Shown here: one piece after another, positions 33,691-43,217 of the stretch
Position numbering within the stretch: the first letter of the stretch is position 1
How the letters are laid out: each line of letters begins with the position of its first letter
Source of the DNA: Defluviitaleaceae bacterium
GTDB lineage: Bacteria; Bacillota; Clostridia; Lachnospirales; WQUN01
Length of the DNA: 64,000 nt
Assembly: GCA_009779835.1 (NCBI GenBank)
Contig: WRBD01000006.1
Location: forward strand, 1-64,000
Direction: 5' to 3'
The notes under the pieces: generated by a model
What the model was told of the DNA's origin: nothing
Seen by the model: only the letters and a program-made list of their open reading frames with translations
The model's database searches: none
Position numbers and translations under genes: made by a program

Positions 33691-36258
33691 ATGATTAAAC
33701 AAGTTGACAGAGCATTGCTTATGTCTGATTCCGCGCCGCTGGCAATCGGCTTTTTTATTGGAACGGATTGCGTCGATTGTAATTTTTCCGCCGTAGAAAT
33801 GTTTGGCTACGATTCTAAAGATGAATATGTAAATTCTTTTTATCATACCTTGCCGACCTTTCAACCTACGGGACGTTCGAGCAAGAAATTTTTTTATGAA
33901 TTAATTTCAAAAGCTTTGGAAGATGGAAATGCTAAAAGCGAGATTCTATGTCGCAGTGCCGAAGGCGCGTTAATTCCTATGGAGGTTACGCTTGTTCGCA
34001 CAATTCAAGGGAATGAAACTTTTGTGCTTTGCTATTTTGCAAATTTAACGGGCATTCAAATCGCGATGAAAGAAGCCGCAAATACCGCCGAAATGACGCA
34101 AATGTATCTTTCTGCGTCGCCGCTTGCGATGGAATTATTTGACGGATATTACAGAATTTTGGACTGCAACCAACAGGCATTGGATTTACTTGGCTACACC
34201 GAAAAAGGCGAATATTACAAACGCAATACATATCTTGCGCCGGATTATTTATATCATGATATTTACACACGCGTTCTAGACAGGCAGTATTTCCAGCAGG
34301 CGATGGAAAACGGTTTCGTTCGTTACGAATGGGTTTTTCAAAAAGAAAACGGCGAAAAATTACCCTGCGAAATTACACGTGTACGGATAATCCGACCGGA
34401 CGGAAAATTCGTTGTGTCATACATTCATGATTTATCCACAATTCGCGCAATGGCGGAAGAATTAAAAAAAGCCGAAGCCGTTGAACGGGAAAACCGGGCG
34501 AAAAGTCAATTTCTTGCGCAAATGAGCCACGTTCTCCGTACTCCGATGAACGCAATTTCCGGGCTTACCGATATTCAATTGCAAAAAAATAATACGATGG
34601 ATGCCGAAGAAACATTAGTGCAAATTCAACGCTTCACGAAGATACAACTCGGAATTATTTCCGATATTTTAGATTTAGCAAATGTTGACGCGGGCAAACT
34701 CGAACTCGCGATTAAACAAATCGACGTGCCGAGTTTAATCGTAGACATTGTACAAATAAATTTAATGGGAATGGATAATGAAAATATTACTTTCTCACTT
34801 ATTGTCGATGAAAATTTACCGTTTGTTATGCTTGGAGACGAACTTCGCGTTAAGCAAATCGTGAGTCATCTTGTTCGTAACGCGTTTAAATTTACCGAGC
34901 GCGGCACTGTTACTCTTCATTTCCATTGCGAACCGCTGGATGCTGATAATATTACATTTGTGATAACCGTAACAGACACAGGACAGGGAATGTCACAAGA
35001 ACAAATAACAAATCTTTTGGGTGAAAACGCCCGCTACAATGAGCATGGGAAAATTCAAGGTACAGGCGCAGGCCTTGGGCTTTTAATTACGCAACGGCTG
35101 ATTCAATTGATGGAAGGAACAGTTGAGATTTCCAGCGAAATCTCCAAGGGTTCCACTTTCATTGTAAAAATAAATTTACAATCCTTCTGCAACGCAACGC
35201 TCGGCGCGGAAACCGTTGAGAAATTGCAGACAATGGGCAAAGAACGCTATGATTTCAAACGAAAAATAACAATTGACTACGAGCCGATGCCTTACGGAAA
35301 AGTTTTAATTGTGGACGATGTTGAGTCAAATTTATTCGTTGCGAAAGGGCTCATGGAACCGTATGGTTTGCAAATCGAAACCGTTACCGGCGGCATTGAA
35401 GCCGTAGAAAAAATAAAATCCGGCGAAGAATACGACATAATTTTCATGGACCACATGATGCCCGACATGGATGGAGTTGAGGCGACGAAAGCAATCATCG
35501 GGCTGGAATATATGCGACCGGTTGTCGCTCTCACCGCAAACGCGCTGCTGGGACAGGCATCTTTGTTCAAAGAAAACGGTTTCGCCGGTTTCATTTCAAA
35601 GCCAATCGACACAAAGCATCTTCACGAATATTTAATGCGTTATATTCGTGACAAATATCCCGAAGACATACGCGAAAAAGCCCGCACCGAGATGCCCACG
35701 CGCATCGCGCCAAAGCAGAGCGTTTCCGAAGAGCTTTCCAAGCATTTTATTCGTGACGCGAAAAATGCTGCAAAAGTTCTTGAACAATTAATAACGCTTT
35801 TAGAATTTTCTGGCGACGATTTTAATAAATATACAATTTTCACCCACGGCATGAAATCCGCGCTCGCAAACGTAGGCATTTCCGACCTTTCAAAAGTCGC
35901 TGAATCGCTTGAAGCCGCGGGACGTGAAAAAAACACTTCAAAAATTTCCGCCGATACCCCAAACTTTATTTCTGATTTAAAAGAAGTTATCACAGCGTTT
36001 GAAGAAAAAATTTCTGCCGCCTCCGCCTTAGACATCGACGTTGAAGATGATTTGGTTTTACTAAATAAACAGCTTACCGCCCTAATCGAAGCTTGCGATA
36101 TTTTTCATAAACCTTCTGCAAAAAAAGCCATGACCACATTAAAAGAAGGCCAATGCTCCAAAAAAACACTGGCCCTTATTGATGAAATAAACGCACTGCT
36201 TCTCCACGGCGAATTTGAAGAAGCTGCCGAACTTGCACAAAATCATATGAACACTTAG
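33691..36258 (+). CDS. Soluble hybrid histidine kinase (PAS-PAS-HisKA-HATPase-REC-HPt)
   Basis: A complete phosphorelay in one protein of 855 residues. Two PAS-like domains (about 10-125 and 130-262) are followed by HisKA with the phospho-accepting His about residue 279 (MSHVLRTPMNAI). The ATPase domain has VRNAFKFTE (N box), DTGQGM (G1) and GTGAGLGL (G2). The receiver has VDDVESN and phospho-Asp in IIFMDHMMPDMDG (about 585), and a C-terminal HPt domain has FTHGMKSALANVG (His about 717). No membrane segment is seen, so it senses inside the cell. No separate response regulator is nearby; the output route is unknown. It follows the beta-sandwich gene without any gap. Confidence 0.93.
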   Translation: MIKQVDRALLMSDSAPLAIGFFIGTDCVDCNFSAVEMFGYDSKDEYVNSFYHTLPTFQPTGRSSKKFFYELISKALEDGNAKSEILCRSAEGALIPMEVTLVRTIQGNETFVLCYFANLTGIQIAMKEAANTAEMTQMYLSASPLAMELFDGYYRILDCNQQALDLLGYTEKGEYYKRNTYLAPDYLYHDIYTRVLDRQYFQQAMENGFVRYEWVFQKENGEKLPCEITRVRIIRPDGKFVVSYIHDLSTIRAMAEELKKAEAVERENRAKSQFLAQMSHVLRTPMNAISGLTDIQLQKNNTMDAEETLVQIQRFTKIQLGIISDILDLANVDAGKLELAIKQIDVPSLIVDIVQINLMGMDNENITFSLIVDENLPFVMLGDELRVKQIVSHLVRNAFKFTERGTVTLHFHCEPLDADNITFVITVTDTGQGMSQEQITNLLGENARYNEHGKIQGTGAGLGLLITQRLIQLMEGTVEISSEISKGSTFIVKINLQSFCNATLGAETVEKLQTMGKERYDFKRKITIDYEPMPYGKVLIVDDVESNLFVAKGLMEPYGLQIETVTGGIEAVEKIKSGEEYDIIFMDHMMPDMDGVEATKAIIGLEYMRPVVALTANALLGQASLFKENGFAGFISKPIDTKHLHEYLMRYIRDKYPEDIREKARTEMPTRIAPKQSVSEELSKHFIRDAKNAAKVLEQLITLLEFSGDDFNKYTIFTHGMKSALANVGISDLSKVAESLEAAGREKNTSKISADTPNFISDLKEVITAFEEKISAASALDIDVEDDLVLLNKQLTALIEACDIFHKPSAKKAMTTLKEGQCSKKTLALIDEINALLLHGEFEEAAELAQNHMNT

Positions 36259-37034
36259 TTCGCAAAGAAATCCGGATTTTCTTTTAATCGTTCGCTTGTT
36301 AAATCCGCCATTTTTACTGCATCACATAATACGCTGTGCGCTGAACCGATTTTACAATATAATGCCGCGCCGTTTTCGATAAAAATTTTTTCGGCTTTTA
36401 TATAGTTTTCTGAAATATCTCCGCCGTGGTAATAATGGCGGAATTGAGGGCAGGGAATTAATTCACCGTCTTTTTTTATGAAAATATTTTGCTGTTTGGT
36501 GGTTAATCTGTTTGGGATATTGCTCCATTCTTCTACGCCGTGCAGATATGTGTTCTTGGATAATTCACAACCTAAAAATAAAATTTGCGCGTTTCGGTCG
36601 TAAAGTTTTCCGTAACAACCGTTTCTCGGGCAAGGTGTTTGCGTAAATTCTTCCCCGCTTGTAAAATCTGCCGCGTCTTTTCCGAGTGCCGCCAATGAAT
36701 GTGTCGGATGCATTGAACGCACAACGCCTTCGCGTTTTAAAAATAAATTCGATAAAATCCCCACGCAAGAAGGCATATTGTAATAATCGAAAATATTTCT
36801 TTCGCCAACGGGAATATCATTTTCGTCTTTTTTATCCCATACAACCGCGTCCCATGTGTGGGTTGGAAAAACTAATAAGCCGTCGCGCATAAATTCAATG
36901 AACACGTCGATTATTGTGTCGCCTCTGTTTTCGCACTCACCCACGCTTTTACAAGATGAATGAACCAAAAGCGTTCCGCGCGGGTTAATTCCGCTTTTTT
37001 CTAAATCGGAAAGCAAAGATTTTTTCGTATGCAA
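36255..37034 (-). CDS. AAC(3)-family N-acetyltransferase-like protein
   Basis: Member of the aminoglycoside 3-N-acetyltransferase fold (Antibiotic_NAT, YokD-like). Motifs are TLLVHSSCKSVGE near the N-terminus, LLVFPTHTWD, the RSMHPTHSLAALGKDA segment with the catalytic-region His, and LGCELSKNTYLHGVEE. Many clostridial relatives are not resistance enzymes and their substrates are unknown, so no resistance is claimed. Minus-strand GAGG lies 9 bases before TTG 37034; an earlier TTG at 37049 overlaps that ribosome site. It is the last gene of a long minus-strand run and overlaps the end of the kinase gene by 4 bases. Confidence 0.85.
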   Translation of the reverse strand: MHTKKSLLSDLEKSGINPRGTLLVHSSCKSVGECENRGDTIIDVFIEFMRDGLLVFPTHTWDAVVWDKKDENDIPVGERNIFDYYNMPSCVGILSNLFLKREGVVRSMHPTHSLAALGKDAADFTSGEEFTQTPCPRNGCYGKLYDRNAQILFLGCELSKNTYLHGVEEWSNIPNRLTTKQQNIFIKKDGELIPCPQFRHYYHGGDISENYIKAEKIFIENGAALYCKIGSAHSVLCDAVKMADLTSERLKENPDFFAN

Positions 37035-37052
37035 TTTTTTACACCTCAATTT

Positions 37053-38099
37053 TCATGTCAAAGGCAAAGACAACTGCCCGCCATTATCGTAATTTTGAAG
37101 ATGCTCCAGCCCAAGATGTTTATATGCAAGCCGCGTCGCCGTTCTACCGCGTGGGGTACGCTGGATAAAACCTAGTTGTAAAAGATACGGTTCGGCTACA
37201 TCTTCGAGGGTACCGGCTTCTTCATCAATGCTTGCGGCTAGGGTGTCCAGCCCGACAGGACCGCCACCGAATTTTTCGATAATTGCAAGCAGAATTTTTT
37301 TGTCTACGGTGTCAAGTCCAAGACGGTCGATTTCAAGCTTGTCCAATGAAGATACAGCAACTTCTTCCGTTATTACGCCATCGAATTTTACTTGCGCAAA
37401 ATCGCGAACACGTTTTAATAAACGGTTTACGATGCGCGGCGTTCCTCTTGCGCGGCGGGCTATTTCTTCCGCTCCTTGTGGTTCTATTTCTACGCCCAAA
37501 ACGACAGCCGAGCGAATTATTATTTTTTTTAAATCTTCGACACTGTACGGTTCAAGATGATGCACAACGCCGAAACGGTCACGGAGTGGCGCGGTTAAAA
37601 GACCGATTCGCGTTGTTGCGCCGACTAACGTAAAGCGCGGCAAATCAAGCCGAATGCTTCGTGCACCGGGGCCTTTTCCGATTATGATATCAAAAACAAA
37701 ATCTTCCATCGCGGAATAAAGCATTTCTTCAACCGTGCGGTTAAGCCTGTGAATTTCGTCAATAAAAAGAAAATCGCCCTCGTTTAAATCGTTTAAAATT
37801 GCGGCGATATCACCGGGGCGTTCAATTGCGGGACCTGTTGTAATGCGAAGCTGCGCATTCATCGCGCCCGCGATAATTGCCGAAAGCGTAGTTTTCCCAA
37901 GACCGGGCTGCCCGTACAGTAGAACATGGTCAAGTGTCTCTCCGCGCCCCAATGCGGCTTGTACAAAAACCTGCATATTTTCCTTAACTTTTTCTTGCCC
38001 GATGTAATCATCAAAACTGGATGGGCGAAGCTTTATTTCGATTTCCTCGTCATGTTCGCGACTGAATCCCGTTGTGTTTAAGCGATTATTATTTTCCAT
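37053..38099 (-). CDS. ruvB: Holliday junction branch-migration ATPase RuvB
   Basis: AAA+ motor that drives branch migration with RuvA. Features are [19 protein letters not shown], Walker [12 protein letters not shown], Walker B FIDEIHRL, sensor GATTRIGLL, the arginine-finger region PLRDRFGVV, and the C-terminal winged helix ([15 protein letters not shown]). Length 348 is typical. ruvA and ruvC are not in the window. The start overlaps the birA end by 11 bases. Confidence 0.97.
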   Translation of the reverse strand: MENNNRLNTTGFSREHDEEIEIKLRPSSFDDYIGQEKVKENMQVFVQAALGRGETLDHVLLYGQPGLGKTTLSAIIAGAMNAQLRITTGPAIERPGDIAAILNDLNEGDFLFIDEIHRLNRTVEEMLYSAMEDFVFDIIIGKGPGARSIRLDLPRFTLVGATTRIGLLTAPLRDRFGVVHHLEPYSVEDLKKIIIRSAVVLGVEIEPQGAEEIARRARGTPRIVNRLLKRVRDFAQVKFDGVITEEVAVSSLDKLEIDRLGLDTVDKKILLAIIEKFGGGPVGLDTLAASIDEEAGTLEDVAEPYLLQLGFIQRTPRGRTATRLAYKHLGLEHLQNYDNGGQLSLPLT

Positions 38100-39072
38100 G
38101 CATTTTCACCCTAACTTCACCCGAAAAAAGCGAATGAATCTCACCGTTTTCGTTGCGCACGATAAGCCGACCGATATCGTCTATGTCAATTGCGGTGGCT
38201 TGATATTCTTTTCCTGTGCCCGTAACGGTGATTTCTTCGCCAAGAAACATTAGGCGTTCGCGGTATTTTTTTAAGAAGTCTTTATTGATTTGCTCTGACT
38301 CCGCATTTAGTGCCGTCATTTTGTTGATAATCGCGGCGGCAAGACGGTTTCTTGTGACGGAGTTTTTTTCGTTATTAGTGAAAACCGCGCCGACAATTTC
38401 TTTTAATTCTTCCGGCATATCTTGCGGCATAGTGAAATTCACGCCGATTCCTACAACAATCCAGTTTATTGCGCCGTTTTCGTAGTCTGTTACGGCTTCC
38501 GTTGAAATGCCGCATATTTTTTTTCCATCCAAAAAAAGATCATTAACCCATTTAATTTGCGGGTGTTTTTCGCAAACTTCGATAATAGCTTCGCAAACCG
38601 CAACTGCCGTAAAAGCAGTTATAAGCGTTGGAACTTCAAGCCAAATTTGCGAAGGCAACAAAATAAAACTCATATAAATTCCGTGGCCTTTCGGCGAAAA
38701 AAAACTTCTGCCGTAACGCCCTTTGCCCGCGGTTTGATGATCGGCAATAACGACCGTTCCATGTTCCGCGTTGGAAATTGCCATTTGTTTCGCAGTGATG
38801 TTTGTGGAATCAAGCGATTGTTCGACGATGATTTTTCTGTCTGCATCATACAAAAATGGAAAAATTCCCTGTGCGGATAAAATATCGTTTTCATCCGACA
38901 AGCAATAACCACGCTTTGTAGCCGCTTTTATCGTGTAACCGTCCTTTTCAAGCTCTTTAACGGCTTTCCAAACAGCGGTGCGGCTAACATTAAGCTGCCC
39001 CGCGATAAATTCACCGGAAATATTTCGACCCCGATTACTTTCCAAAAGTGCAAGTAAATTTTTTTTAGTCAA
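38089..39072 (-). CDS. birA: Biotin-protein ligase / biotin operon repressor BirA
   Basis: Attaches biotin to carboxylases through biotinyl-AMP and, with its N-terminal HTH (about residues 1-60: [26 protein letters not shown]), represses biotin genes. The catalytic domain shows [16 protein letters not shown] (biotinyl-AMP loop), [16 protein letters not shown] and IVVGIGVNF. The C-terminal SH3-like domain includes [16 protein letters not shown]. Length 327 fits the two-domain form. It lies in the minus-strand run with ruvB and the TIM-barrel gene. No biotin synthesis genes are nearby. Confidence 0.95.
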   Translation of the reverse strand: MTKKNLLALLESNRGRNISGEFIAGQLNVSRTAVWKAVKELEKDGYTIKAATKRGYCLSDENDILSAQGIFPFLYDADRKIIVEQSLDSTNITAKQMAISNAEHGTVVIADHQTAGKGRYGRSFFSPKGHGIYMSFILLPSQIWLEVPTLITAFTAVAVCEAIIEVCEKHPQIKWVNDLFLDGKKICGISTEAVTDYENGAINWIVVGIGVNFTMPQDMPEELKEIVGAVFTNNEKNSVTRNRLAAAIINKMTALNAESEQINKDFLKKYRERLMFLGEEITVTGTGKEYQATAIDIDDIGRLIVRNENGEIHSLFSGEVRVKMHGK

Positions 39073-39076
39073 AGCA

Positions 39077-39877
39077 TTACCATCTCTTTTTCAGCTTCGG
39101 CATATATTCAAATTCAACATCCGGTAATTTATTGCGTAAATTGTATAAGCTTGTTTTAAGGCATTCAAACGGGTCTTTGCCGTAACATTCGTCTTGCTCA
39201 ATCATGGCGTACTCAACTTCGACATCTTCTGCGGCACCTATAATACGTTGCCAATTTAAATTACCCTCCAAAACTGACTCACTCATACGGCTGATTCCTC
39301 CAACAACGGAAAAATCCTGCAAGTGAATAACATTCACGCGCCCCTCCAGCTTTTTAATCCAATGTGCTGGGTCTCCGCCGCCCGCTTGAATCCAGTATGT
39401 ATCAAGCGTGAAATTTACATCGGTAAGATTATCGCGAATAAACTCCAAACAAATTTTACCGTCAAATCTTTCAAATTCGAAATAGTGGTTGTGATATAGA
39501 AGTTGAAGACCCGCGTCTTTAATGGCGCGTGCCGGTTGTCTGAAATCTAAAAAAAACTGCATAAACCCGGATTTATTGCGTTCATATTTTTTCGGAAGCA
39601 TATCAATGCTGACATACTTCGCGCCCATCATTTTATGCTCTGCAATAACTTCCTTTGTATTCTCCCGAACTCGCTCAGGGTCCGCTTGAGCAATAACAAC
39701 TTCCAATCCGTAAGCCTTGCAGGTTTCATCAATTTCCTCCGGGGGAATAATGGAGCTAATTCCGGAAGCTTGAACACAATCAAATCCAATCTTGGAAATT
39801 TTTTTCATACTGCTTGCGAAATCTTTGTGCGTTTGCGTAAAATCTCTAATAGTGTTAAGCTGCGCTCCGATTTTCAT
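39077..39877 (-). CDS. Sugar-phosphate isomerase/epimerase, xylose-isomerase-like TIM barrel
   Basis: AP-endonuclease-2 family barrel of 266 residues. It begins MKIGAQLNTIRDFTQTHKDF. Metal-ligand strands include LLYHNHYFEFE, FTLDTYWIQAGG with the WIKKLEGRVNVIHLQDF strand, and IEQDECYGKDPFECLK near the end. This resembles IolE/IolI-type inosose dehydratases and epimerases and the YcjR group. Substrate not predictable. It sits between birA (4-base gap) and yebC (2-base gap), so cotranscribed. Confidence 0.85.
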   Translation of the reverse strand: MKIGAQLNTIRDFTQTHKDFASSMKKISKIGFDCVQASGISSIIPPEEIDETCKAYGLEVVIAQADPERVRENTKEVIAEHKMMGAKYVSIDMLPKKYERNKSGFMQFFLDFRQPARAIKDAGLQLLYHNHYFEFERFDGKICLEFIRDNLTDVNFTLDTYWIQAGGGDPAHWIKKLEGRVNVIHLQDFSVVGGISRMSESVLEGNLNWQRIIGAAEDVEVEYAMIEQDECYGKDPFECLKTSLYNLRNKLPDVEFEYMPKLKKRW

Positions 39878-39879
39878 TC

Positions 39880-40605
39880 TTAACCCTCCCAGTTATGATA
39901 TACATTTTGAACATCATCTTCATTATCCAGCAAGTCCAGCATTTTGTTCATATATTTTAAATCTTCCGGCGATGAAAGTGTTGCATATGTTTGCGGAATC
40001 ATTGTAACTTCCGCTGAAACCATTTGAATTCCGGCGACTTCTATTGCTTCGCGAACAGCGGAAAAATTTTCGGGCGATGTCAGAATTTCATAGCCGCCTT
40101 CCTGCGGAATAAAATCATCCGCGCCCGCGTCCGCCGTCAGGAGCATTAATTCTTCTTCGTCGGCACAGCCCGTTTCAACCATAATCTGTCCAACCTCGTT
40201 GAACATAAACGAAACGCACCCGGGCGTTCCCATATTTCCGTTGCCCTTTGTGAACGCGTTACGCACATTTGCCGCCGCCCTGTTTCTGTTGTCCGTTAAA
40301 ACATTCACAATCACTGCAACGCCGCCCGGCCCGTAGCCTTCGTAAGTTGTCGCCTCATAGTTGACTTGGTTTATGTCGCCGGCGGCTTTTTTTATACTGC
40401 GTTCGATTGTGTCGTTCGGCATATTTTCCGCTTTACACTTAGCGATTGCATCTTTCAGCCGTGAATTTGCCGCAGGGTCGCCGCCGCCACCGTGCTTCAC
40501 CGCCATCGCAAGTTCACGTCCCAACCGTGTAAAAATTCGTCCGCGCGCCGCGTCGTTTTTTTCTTTTCTGTGCTTTATGTTTGCAAATTTAGAATGACCT
40601 GCCAT
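39880..40605 (-). CDS. yebC: YebC/PmpR-family protein
   Basis: Starts with the family signature MAGHSKFANIKHRKEKNDAARG and continues with DPAANSRLKDAIAKCKAENMPNDTI, YEGYGPGGVAVIV and VNVLTDNRNRAA. Three-domain protein of 241 residues. YebC proteins were described as DNA-binding regulators and, more recently, as factors that help ribosomes at proline stretches; sequence alone does not decide. The start overlaps the end of the methyltransferase gene by 17 bases. Confidence 0.95.
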   Translation of the reverse strand: MAGHSKFANIKHRKEKNDAARGRIFTRLGRELAMAVKHGGGGDPAANSRLKDAIAKCKAENMPNDTIERSIKKAAGDINQVNYEATTYEGYGPGGVAVIVNVLTDNRNRAAANVRNAFTKGNGNMGTPGCVSFMFNEVGQIMVETGCADEEELMLLTADAGADDFIPQEGGYEILTSPENFSAVREAIEVAGIQMVSAEVTMIPQTYATLSSPEDLKYMNKMLDLLDNEDDVQNVYHNWEG

Positions 40606-41278
40606 AAGACACCTCGCTGTATACTTTTGTTATTATATTCTTTTGGAGAAAACCGTTTGAGCTTTCTTCGTCAAAAATTTTATTCATTTCCGCGATATGA
40701 GCGTCAAAATTCGGGTCGGATTGAAGCGGGGCGTGGGAGTGGGAAGTCATGTACGTCAGCCATTTTTCGCGTGTATAAAGGATCGGGTTTGGGAATTCTC
40801 GGACAGTGGGGTCTTTAAAAAAAATTTCAGTTGAGTTTTTACTGTGCGAAATGCTGCTTCCTCCGGGAGTGTTATTGTAAACCGCGATTACAATGCAACT
40901 GGGCTTGCCTATCCGGCGGCATTCATCCATAAAAGCAACCGGGTCAAACCAGTGTAAAGCCTGTGCGCAAGTAATCACGTCAACGCTGCTATCCGGTAAA
41001 GTTGTTTTCTCCGCCGATGCAGAAATTATTTTAACATTTGTGAATTCATCCGTAAGCGACGCGAGTTGCGCCAACATATCCGTGTTCGGCTCGACTGCGA
41101 AAATATTATAACCACGCTTGGCAATTTCCCGCGTAAATTTCCCCGTTCCCGCGCCGATATCCGCAAAAACCGCGTTTGGCGATACAAGGCTTAAAACATA
41201 TTCAATCGCCGCGTCGGGGTAACCGGGACGTGCCGCCGCGTAAGCTTCCGCTTTGCCATTGAAAAGTTCTGTGTTCAT
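40589..41278 (-). CDS. Class I SAM-dependent methyltransferase
   Basis: Methyltransf_11-like enzyme of 229 residues. Motif I VFADIGAGTGKFTREIAKRG binds SAM, the acidic residue at strand 2 lies in IFAVEPNTDM, and the post-motif VDVITCAQALHWFDP region is as in small-molecule methyltransferases of this class. Substrate unknown. It overlaps the SCIFF maturase gene by 4 bases (ATGA), so translation is coupled. Whether it acts on the SCIFF product is only an inference from position. Confidence 0.85.
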   Translation of the reverse strand: MNTELFNGKAEAYAAARPGYPDAAIEYVLSLVSPNAVFADIGAGTGKFTREIAKRGYNIFAVEPNTDMLAQLASLTDEFTNVKIISASAEKTTLPDSSVDVITCAQALHWFDPVAFMDECRRIGKPSCIVIAVYNNTPGGSSISHSKNSTEIFFKDPTVREFPNPILYTREKWLTYMTSHSHAPLQSDPNFDAHIAEMNKIFDEESSNGFLQKNIITKVYSEVSYGRSF

Positions 41279-42612
41279 TTATTTTCCTTTCGCTCGGCAA
41301 AAATATACAACGCGCATTCAATGCGTTTTTTCATAAGCTCGCAGGATATTTTATCGGGTTTTAGAATGCTACCGTTTGCGTAGTGGGCAGTTGCCATGCA
41401 ACCGCCGCTGCAATAGAATTTCGCCCAGCATTCGGCGCATTCGGGTTTTGTGAAAACGTGGCAGTTTGAGAAATCTTGAGTCATTTCATTTTTACAAATA
41501 CCCGTTTCCAAATCACCTACTTGAAATTTTTCATCGCCAACGAACTGATGGCACGGGTAAAACTTGCCCGACGGCGTAACCGACAGATATTCCGAGCCCG
41601 CGCCGCAACCCGTAACACGTTTTGCGATACACGGACCACCGGTTATATCCATTTCAAAATGGAAGAAAAACACGCCACGCTCGCCCCTTTCGAGAGAGAG
41701 AAGTTCGTGCGTGAGTTTTTCGTATTCTGTAAACAGTGCGGGTAAATCTTCTTCGCGTATGGAATAATCCGCATTAGACGGCGCAACAACAGGCTCAACT
41801 GAAATATTTTTAAACCCCAAATCTGCAAGATGAAGAACGTCTGCGGCGAAATCAAGATTATGCCGCGTATACGTGCCGCGGACGTAGTAGTTTTTATCGA
41901 CGCGTGCTTCGACAAGGGCTTTTATTTTTGGAAGAATTTCATCGTAGCTTCCGCCGTTATTTGAAAATTTTCTCATGCGGTCGTTTACATGCATACGCCC
42001 GTCAAGACTAAGCACCACATTGTCGAAATTTTTATTTATGTATTCGATATTTTCGTTCGACAAAAACGCGCCGTTAGTTGTAAGCGTAAAACGAAAATTT
42101 TTTTCGGCGGTAGCTTCGCGGCTTCTGCCGTATGCCACAATTTCTTTTACAACATCAAAGTTTAACATCGGTTCTCCGCCGAAAAAATCAACTTCAAGAT
42201 TGCGGCGCGTACCGGAATTTTCAACTAAAAAATCAATTGCCTTTTTTCCAATTTCAAAAGGCATAAGCCCTCTATCATTTTCTGAATAATTTCCCTGCCC
42301 GGCGAAGCAATACGCGCAACGTAAATTGCACTCATGCGCAATATGCAAACACAGTGCCTTAACAACGGGGCGACGGTTTTGTAAATGCGAAAAAACTTCG
42401 CGTTGTTTTTCCGGCACGAAAAGTAAACCCGCTTCAATAAGACCGCGAATTTCTAACATAACCCCCGACGGCGCGTCAATCTCATCGTAACGTGATGGGG
42501 CTTTTTGCATTTTTTTAAGAGCGCAAAACGCGGCGTCGTCAACATGGTGTAACGCGCCGCTGTTTACGTCAAGCACCATGTTTCGCCCACAGATGCTAAA
42601 ACAGTGAATCAT
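41275..42612 (-). CDS. SCIFF-peptide radical SAM maturase
   Basis: Radical SAM/SPASM enzyme that forms thioether cross-links in the six-cysteine SCIFF peptide encoded just upstream. The radical SAM cluster motif CNLRCAYC (in HECNLRCAYCFAGQG) is followed by FFGGEPMLN. The C-terminal SPASM region supplies auxiliary-cluster cysteines (GCGAGSEYLSVTPSGKFYPCH, CAECWAKFYCSGGC). The N-terminal 90 residues include a peptide-recognition-like domain. Length 445 is normal. It is 4 bases after the peptide gene. This pair is nearly universal in Clostridia. Confidence 0.94.
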   Translation of the reverse strand: MIHCFSICGRNMVLDVNSGALHHVDDAAFCALKKMQKAPSRYDEIDAPSGVMLEIRGLIEAGLLFVPEKQREVFSHLQNRRPVVKALCLHIAHECNLRCAYCFAGQGNYSENDRGLMPFEIGKKAIDFLVENSGTRRNLEVDFFGGEPMLNFDVVKEIVAYGRSREATAEKNFRFTLTTNGAFLSNENIEYINKNFDNVVLSLDGRMHVNDRMRKFSNNGGSYDEILPKIKALVEARVDKNYYVRGTYTRHNLDFAADVLHLADLGFKNISVEPVVAPSNADYSIREEDLPALFTEYEKLTHELLSLERGERGVFFFHFEMDITGGPCIAKRVTGCGAGSEYLSVTPSGKFYPCHQFVGDEKFQVGDLETGICKNEMTQDFSNCHVFTKPECAECWAKFYCSGGCMATAHYANGSILKPDKISCELMKKRIECALYIFAERKENK

Positions 42613-42616
42613 TAAA

Positions 42617-42832
42617 TTACGCGCTTACGTTTGCGCGGGAAGTTCTTTTTATACGGCTATTAGTTGGCTTTGTTTGAAGCGGCTGTAATGCGTCCGCCTG
42701 TTCGCAGTTTTGATTGGCAACCGTGCATGAAGTTTTGCACGCAGATTGGCACGAAGTTTGACATTCGCCGCAACCTATGCCGTGTTTTTTTTCTTCACTT
42801 ATTCCATTAAAAATAGTTTTTATGTGCTGCAC
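42617..42832 (-). CDS. SCIFF precursor peptide with C-terminal extension
   Basis: Six-Cysteines-in-Forty-Five ribosomal peptide. The core has six cysteines in the family spacing: GCGECQTSC, QSACKTSC and ANQNC. The usual SCIFF ends two to four residues after the sixth Cys, but here about 25 more residues follow (ending RTSRANVSA). GTG 42832 gives a start MQHIKT like the family MKHIKT, nine bases after AAAGGA. ATG 42841 is also open but abuts that ribosome site. The maturase gene follows after four bases. Confidence 0.9.
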   Translation of the reverse strand: MQHIKTIFNGISEEKKHGIGCGECQTSCQSACKTSCTVANQNCEQADALQPLQTKPTNSRIKRTSRANVSA

Positions 42833-42846
42833 ATCTATCATTCCTT

Positions 42847-43209
42847 TTATTGTAATTTTTCTGTTAGTTCACCTATTACTCTGTCGGCTTCAGCGTAGGG
42901 TACTTGGCATGTTCCAACTTGTTTGTGTCCGCCGCCGCCGTAGCTAAGAAGAACAGAGCCGACATCAACCGTGGCAGAGCGGTTTAGAATGCTGTATCCG
43001 CAAGCTATGGCGCAGTTTTCTTTGTTTTTACCGTCAACAATCCACATTGAAATATTTTGCTCGGGATATAGACTGTATACAAGGAAACGATTGCCCGCAT
43101 TTATTACTTCGACTCCGCGCAAGTCTGTGACAATCACGTTTCCATGGATTGTGGTTTGTTTATGAACCATGGCTTTAAATAGTTCTGTTTGCTCGAAGTA
43201 CAGTTCCAC
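42847..43209 (-). pseudogene. DHH phosphoesterase, C-terminal part after a frameshift
   Basis: Carries the DHHA1 domain end of a DHH/exopolyphosphatase-like protein (YGGGGHKQVGTCQVP motif near the C-terminus). Reading upstream, the same frame continues DVKERVELYFEQTEL directly behind the stop of the N-terminal part (43218). Adding one base near 43222-43226 joins LAHP to DVKERV and gives one protein of about 300 residues. The first in-frame ATG-like codon (GTG 43209) has no ribosome site. Confidence 0.75.
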
Positions 43210-43217
43210 GCGTTCTT

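Noticed and set aside
36255..37034. Aminoglycoside resistance gene
   Set aside because: Only the AAC(3) fold is supported. Many chromosomal clostridial relatives have unknown substrates, and there is no resistance or mobile context.
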